Part shown: in pieces, positions 8,489 through 14,769 of the stretch
Layout: each line of letters begins with the position of its first letter
Numbering within the stretch: position 1 is the first letter of the stretch
NCBI GenBank assembly: GCA_039714995.1
Contig: JBDLII010000025.1
Span: 1 to 18,115, forward strand
Direction: 5' to 3'
DNA length: 18,115 bases
DNA from: Sva-25 sp039714995
Lineage (GTDB): Bacteria > Pseudomonadota > Gammaproteobacteria > Chromatiales > Chromatiaceae
The notes under the pieces: model-generated
What the model was told of the DNA's origin: nothing
The model's database searches: none
Seen by the model: only the letters and a program-made list of their open reading frames with translations
Position numbers and translations under genes: made by a program

Positions 8489-8507
8489 GTTTTTTGTGGA
8501 GCCGGCA

Positions 8508-10913
8508 ATGACCAGCACCGAGGAACTCTATACCCAGCTCAGCAAATACCTTCTCAGGAACCGCAGCATGGCGCTGCGGGTAATTCACCACTTCTCATCC
8601 ACGGGACGTCAGTTCCTGCTGCGTAGTGACATCCAGGAACTCTTCTTCAATGCATGCCAGGAGGAGGGCTGCGAAGCCCTGCTGGAGACGCCGCTGGGCG
8701 AGGCGCTGGGTTACTGTCAGGAAGCGGCTATCAACCACGCCTGGATCTATATCGCCGCCCGTCCCGAGGTGGCCGACTGGTACTATCTGCGGCTGCATAT
8801 CGATACGATGAGTCTGGAGCAGGTGGAGGTTGAGGAGTTCCTGCGTTTCAAGGAGCGCCTCTCCAACGGTGGTGTTCCGGACCCCTGGCTGCTGGAGGTG
8901 GACCTGGAGCCCTTCTCCCGCGAATTCGACAAACTGCGTGAGCCTGACTCAATCGGCCGTGGTGTCGAGTTCCTCAACCGCCGTCTCTCCAGTCGCCTGT
9001 TCGAGGAGCTGGGCAAGGGTGATCAGCGCCTGTTGAAATTTCTTCAGGCGCATAAATACCGCGACCGCCAATTGATGCTCAACGACGTCATCATGGATGT
9101 CTCCGGGCTGCGCTCCGCACTGCGCCAGGCGCTTCAGCAACTGCGCCACGAAGAGCAGGACGCTCTCTGGAAGACGATCGGCCACGAACTGCAAAAGATC
9201 GGCTTTGAGCCTGGCTGGGGCCGAACCGTGGCCCGGGCCAGCGACACCATGCGGCTGCTCCTCGATATCCTGGAGGCGCCCTCTCCCGGACACCTGGAGA
9301 GCTTTCTCGGACGCATCCCGATGATCTTCTCCATCGCTGTCCTGTCGCCCCATGGCTGGTTTGGACAGTCCGATGTACTGGGCCGTCCGGACACCGGTGG
9401 ACAGGTCGTCTACATCCTGGACCAGGTGCGGGCGCTGGAACGGGAGATGCAGGAACGCCTCTATCAACAGGGGCTGGAGATCTCGCCCCAGGTGATCGTG
9501 CTGACCCGCCTGATCCCCGAGGCGGAACACACGACCTGCAACCAGCGTATCGAAGCCATCGCAGGGACCACGGACGCTCGGATCCTGCGCGTCCCCTTTC
9601 GCAATGCTTCCGGCGAGGTCATTCCCCACTGGATATCGCGCTTCGAGATCTGGCCCTACCTGGAGAACTTTGCCATCGATGCCGAAACCGAGGTGATGGC
9701 GGAGCTGGGAGGGCGACCTGACCTGATTGTCGGCAACTACTCCGACGGCAACCTGGTGGCCTCTCTGATGTCACGGCGTCTCAACGTCACACAATGCAAC
9801 ATTGCCCATGCGCTGGAGAAAACCAAGTACCTCTACTCCGATCTCTACTGGAGGGAGAACGAGGAGAAATACCACTTCTCCTGCCAGTTCACCGCCGATC
9901 TCATCGCCATGAACGCGGCGGACTTTATCATCACCAGCACCTACCAGGAGATCGCCGGAACCGACAAGAGCCTCGGCCAGTATGAGAGTTACATGGCTTT
10001 CACGATGCCTGAACTGCAACGCATCGTACGGGGCATCGATATCTTCGACCCGAAATTCAACATCGTCTCTCCCGGGGCTGACCCCGCTGTCTATTTCCCC
10101 TACAGTGAGACGGATCGCCGTCTGACGCACCTGCATGAAGAGATCGAGACATTAATTTACGGCGCCGCCGATGGCAGCAGCTGTCATGGTGAGCTTGGCG
10201 ATCCAGGCAAGCCGCTGATCTTCTCGATGGCGCGCATGGATCACATCAAAAACATCACCGGTCTGGTGGAGTGGTATGGCCGCAGCCAGTCACTGCGCAA
10301 CGAGGCCAACCTCTTCATCGCCTCCGGCTATATCGACCCCGACCGCTCCAGCGACCAGGAGGAGAGGGCTGAGATCGAACGCATGCACGAACTGATCGCG
10401 CGCTACAATCTCCATGACCAGCTGCGCTGGATCGAGCTTCAGGTCGACCGCGAGCGCAACAGCGAGATCTACCGTTATGTGGCGGATAAGCGCGGCGTCT
10501 TCGTGCAACCCGCCCTGTTCGAGGCGTTTGGCCTGACCATCATCGAGGCGATGACCTCCGGTCTGCCCACCTTCGCCACCTGCTACGGCGGCCCCATCGA
10601 GATCATCGAGGAGGGGATCTCCGGCTTCCATATCAATCCCAACAAGGGCGACGACGCGGCGCAGCGCATCGCCGACTTCTTCAGCCGCTGCCGCGAGGAG
10701 CAGGGTTACTGGGAACAGCTATCCACCGGCGCCATGCAGCGGGTGGAGGAGCGCTACACCTGGAAGCACTATGCGGAGCGCATGATGACGCTGTCGCGTG
10801 TCTACGGTTTCTGGAAATATGTCACCGACCTGGAGCGCGCCGAGACCAGGCGCTACCTGGAGATGTTCTACGCGCTGCAGTTCAGGCCCCTGGCCGCCAC
10901 GCTCGAGAGATAG
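8508..10913 (+). CDS. susA: Sucrose synthase (GT4)
   Basis: An 801-residue cytoplasmic sucrose synthase, which reversibly converts sucrose plus NDP to NDP-glucose plus fructose. The length is the normal 800. An N-terminal helical region (about 1-260) precedes the GT-B core. Seen in the core are GRPDTGGQ (292-299), the sugar-binding HALEKTKY segment, FSMARMDHIKN, and E672-x7-E680 in EAFGLTIIE near the nucleotide-sugar. The nucleotide-binding stretch reads QVDRERN (645-651), with the Gln and Asn of the plant QN motif. The ATG at 8508 is used because GGAG (8498-8501) is six bases upstream; a GTG at 8496 has no such site. It follows tamB by 73 bp on the same strand. No sucrose-phosphate synthase, phosphatase or fructokinase is in the window, so whether it makes or uses sucrose (osmolyte, glycogen supply) is open. 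Confidence 0.95.
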   Translation: MTSTEELYTQLSKYLLRNRSMALRVIHHFSSTGRQFLLRSDIQELFFNACQEEGCEALLETPLGEALGYCQEAAINHAWIYIAARPEVADWYYLRLHIDTMSLEQVEVEEFLRFKERLSNGGVPDPWLLEVDLEPFSREFDKLREPDSIGRGVEFLNRRLSSRLFEELGKGDQRLLKFLQAHKYRDRQLMLNDVIMDVSGLRSALRQALQQLRHEEQDALWKTIGHELQKIGFEPGWGRTVARASDTMRLLLDILEAPSPGHLESFLGRIPMIFSIAVLSPHGWFGQSDVLGRPDTGGQVVYILDQVRALEREMQERLYQQGLEISPQVIVLTRLIPEAEHTTCNQRIEAIAGTTDARILRVPFRNASGEVIPHWISRFEIWPYLENFAIDAETEVMAELGGRPDLIVGNYSDGNLVASLMSRRLNVTQCNIAHALEKTKYLYSDLYWRENEEKYHFSCQFTADLIAMNAADFIITSTYQEIAGTDKSLGQYESYMAFTMPELQRIVRGIDIFDPKFNIVSPGADPAVYFPYSETDRRLTHLHEEIETLIYGAADGSSCHGELGDPGKPLIFSMARMDHIKNITGLVEWYGRSQSLRNEANLFIASGYIDPDRSSDQEERAEIERMHELIARYNLHDQLRWIELQVDRERNSEIYRYVADKRGVFVQPALFEAFGLTIIEAMTSGLPTFATCYGGPIEIIEEGISGFHINPNKGDDAAQRIADFFSRCREEQGYWEQLSTGAMQRVEERYTWKHYAERMMTLSRVYGFWKYVTDLERAETRRYLEMFYALQFRPLAATLER

Positions 10914-10994
10914 GCAACTCCACAGCTGGCTTAGCCGCCTGGTCAGCGCCCTAATCTAATCATCGTAATTCTCCACCCCCTCATCCCGGCCTTT

Positions 10995-11008
10995 TCCCCT
11001 AGAGGGGA
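10995..11008. terminator. Short hairpin between convergent susA and bipA
   Basis: The 110-bp gap between the two convergent stop codons contains TCCCCTAGAGGGGA, a 5-bp stem with a TAGA loop, inside a GGGGAGAGGGA/CCTTTTCCCC context. There is no T run on the 3' side in either direction, so it is a weak candidate terminator. It may be part of a common C/G-rich dispersed repeat. Confidence 0.3.
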
Positions 11009-11023
11009 GAGGGAGTGTAATGG

Positions 11024-12841
11024 TTACTTCGCTGCCCTGCTGGCCTTCTTGCGGTCGCTCTCGGTAAGGTGGCGCTTGCGGATACGGATCGACTCCGGCG
11101 TCAACTCGACCAGTTCATCATCCTCGATGGCTTCAAGCGCCTGCTCCAGGCTCATCCGGATCGGCGGGGTCAGCACGATATTCTCGTCAGAGCCCGAGGC
11201 GCGGATATTGGTCAGCTGCTTGCCTTTCAGCGGATTGACGGTGAGATCGTTACTGCGCGAATGCAGACCAACCACCTGCCCCTCGTAGACCTGTTCACCG
11301 GCATCGATGAAGAGCTTGCCACGCTCCTGCAGATTGAACAGCGCAAAGCCGAGCGCCTTGCCGGTGCCGTTGGAGATCAGTGCGCCGTTGTTGCGTGGGG
11401 CAATGCCGCCCTTGTGGGCTTCGCCATAGTGCTCGAAGACATGGTAGATGAGCCCGGTACCCGAGGTGGCTGTCATGAACTCGGTCTGGAAGCCGATCAG
11501 GCCGCGCGACGGAATAATGTAGTCGAGGCGCACCCGCCCTGCCCCGTCAGGCTGCATATCTTTTAATTGGCCACGACGCTTGCCGAGCGCCTCCATGATG
11601 GTTCCCTGGTGCGTCTCCTCGACATCAACGGTCAGGTTTTCATAAGGTTCGCACAGCTCCCCCTCGATCTCGCGGAAAATCACCTCCGGACGTGAAACGG
11701 CAAGTTCATAGCCTTCGCGCCGCATGGTCTCCAGCAGGATGGAGAGATGCAACTCACCGCGTCCCGAGACCTGGAACTTCTCCGGCTCATCCCCCTGTTC
11801 GACACGCAGCGCGACATTGTGGATCAGCTCGGTGTCGAGACGCTCCTTGATCTGACGGGAGGTCAGGAATTTCCCCTCCTTGCCGGCAAACGGCGAGGTG
11901 TTGACCTGGAAAGTCATGGTGACGGTGGGCTCATCGACGCTCAACGCCGCCATCGCCTCCGGGCTTTCAGGGTCGCAGATGGTGTCTGAGACATGCGGCG
12001 CATCGATACCTGTCACGGCAACAATATCACCGGCGGAAGCCGTTTCGATCTCGACGCGTTCAAGCCCCATGAAGCCGAAGACCTGGCTGATCTTGCCACG
12101 GCGCTTGTCGCCTTCGCGGCTGATGATGGTCACCTGCTGGTTGCGTGACAGGGTTCCCTTGGCGATCCGCCCGATGGCAATGGCTCCGGTGTAGCTGTTG
12201 TAACCCAGCGAGCTCACCTGCATCTGCAGCGAGCCCTGCGGATCGACGTCGGGCATCGGGCAGTACTCGACAATTGCTTCAAACAGCGGCTTCATATCGC
12301 CTTCGCGCCGGGAATCATCCACCGAGGCGTAGCCGTTGATCGCAGAGGCATAGAGGATCGGAAAATCAAGCTGCTCATCGGTCGCGCCGAGACGGTCGAA
12401 CAGCTCGAAGGTCTGGTCAACGACCCAGTCAGGACGCGCGCCCTCCCTGTCGATCTTGTTGATGACGACGATGGGCTTGAGGCCGTGGGCAAACGCCTTT
12501 TGCGTGACAAAGCGGGTCTGCGGCATCGGCCCCTCGACGGCATCGACCAGCAGCAGCACTGAGTCGACCATCGAGAGCACACGTTCCACCTCGCCGCCGA
12601 AATCGGCATGGCCGGGGGTATCGACAATATTGATGCGATAGCCGTTCCAGTCAATCGCGGTATTCTTGGAGAGTATCGTGATGCCGCGTTCCTTTTCGAG
12701 ATCATTGGAGTCCATGACGCGTTCGACATCGCCAAAACGCTCTCCAAGCGTACCCGACTGCTGCAGCATCTCATCCACCAGCGTTGTTTTACCATGGTCG
12801 ACGTGGGCGATGATGGCGATGTTACGGAGCTTGTTGATCAC
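11024..12841 (-). CDS. typA: Ribosome-associated translational GTPase TypA/BipA
   Basis: A 605-residue translational GTPase (E. coli BipA is 607) that binds the 70S ribosome and aids 50S assembly, especially in cold or stress. G1 is AHVDHGKT (12-19). RGITI (switch I/G2), DTPGHADF (G3), NKID (G4) and a SA-type G5 follow in order. EF-G-like domains II, III and V follow, and then the BipA-specific C-terminal domain (RASGSDENIVLTPP). The C-terminus is basic (KKASRAAK). The start must be the GTG at 12841, because the frame upstream has no ATG and the product then begins (M)INKLRNIAIIAHVDHGKT like its homologues. No clear Shine-Dalgarno precedes it, only CGAGTACCTACA, which suggests weak initiation. 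It is convergent with susA and its promoter region faces the DnaA-box cluster. Confidence 0.97.
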   Translation of the reverse strand: MINKLRNIAIIAHVDHGKTTLVDEMLQQSGTLGERFGDVERVMDSNDLEKERGITILSKNTAIDWNGYRINIVDTPGHADFGGEVERVLSMVDSVLLLVDAVEGPMPQTRFVTQKAFAHGLKPIVVINKIDREGARPDWVVDQTFELFDRLGATDEQLDFPILYASAINGYASVDDSRREGDMKPLFEAIVEYCPMPDVDPQGSLQMQVSSLGYNSYTGAIAIGRIAKGTLSRNQQVTIISREGDKRRGKISQVFGFMGLERVEIETASAGDIVAVTGIDAPHVSDTICDPESPEAMAALSVDEPTVTMTFQVNTSPFAGKEGKFLTSRQIKERLDTELIHNVALRVEQGDEPEKFQVSGRGELHLSILLETMRREGYELAVSRPEVIFREIEGELCEPYENLTVDVEETHQGTIMEALGKRRGQLKDMQPDGAGRVRLDYIIPSRGLIGFQTEFMTATSGTGLIYHVFEHYGEAHKGGIAPRNNGALISNGTGKALGFALFNLQERGKLFIDAGEQVYEGQVVGLHSRSNDLTVNPLKGKQLTNIRASGSDENIVLTPPIRMSLEQALEAIEDDELVELTPESIRIRKRHLTESDRKKASRAAK

Positions 12842-12879
12842 TGTAGGTACTCGATCGTTGGAAAGAAATCAGGTGGCGG

Positions 12880-12885
12880 ATTATA
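12880..12885 (-). promoter_or_regulatory. Candidate bipA -10 box (TATAAT)
   Basis: A perfect TATAAT on the minus strand lies 39 nt upstream of the bipA GTG, within CCGGTATAATCCGCC. No good -35 is seen 16-18 nt further upstream (TCATCG at 17). The match and position are good, but the promoter is unproven. Confidence 0.4.
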
Positions 12886-13011
12886 CCGGAGATAGGCGTA
12901 TGCGATGATGCTAATATTGGCACAGCCTGATATCAATGACTTGCGGCAACTCTTTGAAAATTCCCGTGCAAATATTTCGCCAGCTATTTGAGCAATTTTT
13001 TGAACTGACAG

Positions 13012-13224
13012 TTTTCCACAGATGCTGTGGATAACTCTGTGGAGAGGGTTTTGAAATGCAGTCGTGATCAAGGCATTTATTACAGATGTGTTACATTGTC
13101 TATTTTTTACACAATATGTTTATTCTTTATTTATCAGTACTATATATTGTTTTATTGATGCATTGAACAAGCAGAGAGGCAGTCTGCCAATAAAAATGTG
13201 CTGCTGAAACGGTGCTGTGCAAAA
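13012..13224. promoter_or_regulatory. Cluster of four DnaA-box consensus matches in an AT-rich gap
   Basis: Four 9-mers match TTWTNCACA exactly: TTTTCCACA (13012-13020, plus), TTATCCACA (complement of 13026-13034), TTTTACACA (13105-13113, plus) and TTTTGCACA (complement of 13216-13224). The first two face each other across 5 bp as a near palindrome. The stretch between box 2 and box 4 (about 13060-13160) is strikingly AT-rich, resembling an unwinding region. The gap lies between the bipA start (12841) and the antitoxin-like gene (ends 13302). The usual oriC neighbours (dnaA, dnaN, mnmG, rpmH) are absent from the window. It could be an origin, a DnaA-titrating site or a DnaA-controlled regulatory region. 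Confidence 0.45.
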
Positions 13225-13301
13225 GTCAAGGCATATTTTTCGACGCCAGACTGAAACGGCAGTGAAATCCAGATTGCCCGTGAGCGACAAAAACAGTCTA
13301 T

Positions 13302-13736
13302 CTACGACTTTGGCTTTGAGCTGGTTAGATCCCACGAAAAGGTGCAGTCGAGTTCACACAGCACCATGATCAATCCATCCTCGCCCTGCTCCTGGATCAT
13401 TGACAACGGCGTGCGGCGCCCAAAGCGACGCTGCGGCTGCCTGATCCAGCGTTCGGACATTTTCGGATTGCACGGATATGTTGTGCGCAACGCATCATTG
13501 ATGCGCAACAGATACATGGCCCGGCGCAGTACCAGCGGATCATTCGGCAGAAATGCATTCCCGTCCCGGTATTTGTTGAACATGCGAGTTCTGACGTTAG
13601 ACGGCAACGCCAGCAGCTGCTGCATCTCGGCGGTCTGCAGACGCCAGGAGTCGAGCAGATTCACCACGGCAAGCGTGATCTGCTTCAAGGCATTCGCCTG
13701 CATCTCTGTATCTACCCTGTCTGTGTCACTCTTCAT
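13302..13736 (-). CDS. MbcA/ParS/Xre-type antitoxin-like protein (DUF2384), no toxin adjacent
   Basis: A 144-residue protein with the two-part layout of the Xre/MbcA/ParS antitoxins. An N-terminal helical, HTH-like region (about 15-60, including WRLQTAEMQQLLALP) is followed by the C-terminal toxin-binding domain (about 70-130). The latter contains the family signature WIRQPQRRFGRRTPLSMI (97-114). Partners are normally RES-domain NAD-degrading toxins encoded directly downstream. Here the 460 bp downstream hold no RES-like frame, and upstream there is only repeat DNA and an unrelated gene. It therefore appears to be an orphan, perhaps acting as a regulator or as an antitoxin for a distant toxin. 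The ATG at 13736 has a weak TAGG about nine bases upstream. Autoregulation is suggested by an inverted repeat over the -10 box. Confidence 0.8.
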   Translation of the reverse strand: MKSDTDRVDTEMQANALKQITLAVVNLLDSWRLQTAEMQQLLALPSNVRTRMFNKYRDGNAFLPNDPLVLRRAMYLLRINDALRTTYPCNPKMSERWIRQPQRRFGRRTPLSMIQEQGEDGLIMVLCELDCTFSWDLTSSKPKS

Positions 13737-13751
13737 GGCAATAACCTATTA

Positions 13752-13772
13752 AATTACTGCGTAATTATAACA
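13752..13772 (-). promoter_or_regulatory. Extended -10 promoter overlapped by a palindromic operator candidate
   Basis: On the minus strand TGTTATAAT (13772-13764) is a perfect -10 with TGn extension, giving a 5' leader of roughly 20 nt to the antitoxin-like ATG at 13736. A perfect inverted repeat AATTAC-TGC-GTAATT (13752-13766) overlaps the -10 and probable start site. That is where a self-repressing antitoxin would bind. No good -35 was found, consistent with an extended -10 promoter. Confidence 0.5.
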
Positions 13773-13779
13773 CAACACT

Positions 13780-13954
13780 GTCATTGCGAGCGTAGCGCGG
13801 CACTTATTTTGCTCGGAGCAAAATTGAACGTGCCAGGCGCGGCCTGAAGGGTAAATTACAAGGATGAAATTTATGATCTCGTCTTATAAAGTCAATAGGT
13901 TAGAGATTGCTTCGTCGCTGCGCTCCTCGCAATGACGATTCGTTCAGAATTTCC
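13780..13954. repeat. Decayed MITE-like palindromic element
   Basis: The ends carry inverted TCATTGCGAG (13781-13790) and CTCGCAATGA (13926-13935). The right half (about 13880-13954) is closely related to the complement of the left half of the intact element at 14449-14577. It shares the AATAG, GAGATTGCTTCGTCGCTGCG and CGCAATGACGA blocks and a terminal TCAGAATTTCC comparable to TCAGATGTTCC. The left half is diverged and lacks the GGAAC-type end, so the element looks degenerate. A small hairpin ATTTTGCT-CGG-AGCAAAAT lies inside at 13806-13824. The element fills most of the 263-bp gap between the antitoxin-like gene and the 142-aa gene. Confidence 0.65.
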
Positions 13955-13999
13955 CCAACCCTCCTCCCGAAAGCAAAAGGGGCACATTCGAGCAGTTGC

Positions 14000-14428
14000 T
14001 CAATGAAAGATTTTCAGCCACCAGCGGCGCCGGTTTTTCGGTGGCTGCATCGCCTCTGGAAGGTTGACTGGAGGGATGCGGCTCAATATCCAGCCCGGCA
14101 GGGGCGGATTGTCACTGTAGCCGCAGCTGACACCCAGGTTATTGGGGTCGAAGATCTTGATATAAGCCGGCGTTTGCAGATGGTCTGCATAGACGATGCC
14201 GCAATACTCCTCGTCATGCTCCTCGCGCAGCAGCCGGTCGATTTCAGTCAGGAAATGTTCGAACTGTTCGATCGATGCCGCTTCTGCGGGAGGCGTCTCA
14301 CCGACGGCATAGATAAACCAGGCGCCATCATTCTGACTGCGCACCGCATCCCACAATGCGTCGAGCTGATGCCAGCGCAGCGCCGAGGTGAAACGCCCTT
14401 TGAAGGCGTAGAGATAGTCGTCAGTCAT
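14000..14428 (-). CDS. Conserved-looking hypothetical protein, 142 aa
   Basis: Not recognised as a named family. The product has no signal peptide or membrane segment. It is acidic in the middle (EQFEHFLTEIDRLLREEHDEE, about 54-74) with a probable amphipathic helix there. Aromatic-rich strands follow (CGIVYADHL, AYIKIFDP) and a basic-aromatic tail ends it (NRRRWWLKIF). The start MTDDYLYAFKGRFTSALRWHQ and the steady codon use look like a real soluble protein. It lies immediately downstream of hrpA in the same direction, but the 341-bp inverted-repeat block separates them. The bases directly upstream of the ATG are CCTTCCT, the reverse of a Shine-Dalgarno, so its translation signal appears missing or displaced. 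Related MITE copies sit on both sides. No later in-frame Met gives a better start without removing the conserved-looking N-terminus. Confidence 0.7.
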   Translation of the reverse strand: MTDDYLYAFKGRFTSALRWHQLDALWDAVRSQNDGAWFIYAVGETPPAEAASIEQFEHFLTEIDRLLREEHDEEYCGIVYADHLQTPAYIKIFDPNNLGVSCGYSDNPPLPGWILSRIPPVNLPEAMQPPKNRRRWWLKIFH

Positions 14429-14769
14429 AGGAAGGTTTTAGGTTTTAGGGAACATCTGATTTATTCGTCATTGCGAAGAGCGCAGCGACGAAGCAATCTC
14501 CAAGCTATTGGTTTATATGAACGAGATTGCTTCGCTGCGCTCGCAATGACGGGAAAAACAATTAGATCAGAGGTTCCTTAGGTTTTCTCGCTTCGCTCGA
14601 AACGACTCATTATCACATCCTTCAATGGAGGGTTACCGGTTCGAGGGCAGCAGTCTCTGAATTACTATCCCGGCAGAACCAGATTCGTAATTGTGAAGTT
14701 GGGCAAATGCTCACCGCTTAATGTACCTCGAATTCCTAAAACCTAAAACCTAAAACTTAAAACCTTCCT
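14429..14769. repeat. 341-bp block bounded by inverted TTTTAGG heptad arrays
   Basis: The left arm 14429-14449 (AGGAAGG plus TTTTAGG heptads) and right arm 14749-14769 are inverted repeats matching at 20 of 21 positions. The right side continues as further heptads: CCTAAAA at 14735, 14742 and 14749, then CTTAAAA at 14756. The block starts on the base next to the ATG of the 142-aa gene and ends on the base next to the hrpA TAG, so it fills the intergenic space exactly. It contains the MITE at 14449-14577 and about 150 bp (14583-14734) in which no gene, promoter or RNA gene was recognised. Confidence 0.75.
14449..14577. mobile_element. 129-bp MITE with TTAG target duplication
   Basis: The terminal inverted repeats are GGAACATCTGATTTA (14449-14463) and the complement of 14563-14577, GGAACCTCTGATCTA, identical at 13 of 15 positions. 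TTAG flanks it directly at 14445-14448 and 14578-14581. Inside, two inverted arms (14466-14500 and 14523-14551) match except for two 3-nt indels and enclose a 22-bp loop, so the whole is a large hairpin. No coding capacity is present. Removing the element plus one TTAG restores an uninterrupted run of three TTTTAGG-type heptads. A TTAG duplication fits the YTAR target of the IS5 subgroup, so the mobilising transposase may be IS5-like. That assignment is inference. Confidence 0.75.

Noticed and set aside
12842..13301. Firm assignment of this gap as the chromosomal origin
   Set aside because: The DnaA boxes are real matches, but origin marker genes are absent and GC skew of the genome cannot be seen from one window. 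It is reported only as a candidate.
13120..13335. 71-codon frame downstream of the antitoxin-like gene as its toxin
   Set aside because: It overlaps the 3' end of the antitoxin-like gene, is short, and shows no RES-domain or other toxin features. It spans AT-rich DNA with the DnaA-box cluster.
13907..14581. 224-codon plus-strand frame over the 142-aa gene
   Set aside because: It runs through two palindromic repeats at both ends and is antisense to a frame with more protein-like sequence. The repeats alone create the open ends.
14735..14762. Heptad array as a CRISPR or telomere-like repeat
   Set aside because: The units are seven bases without spacers, only four in number, and face a similar inverted array, so a CRISPR is excluded. 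There is no sign of a linear replicon end.
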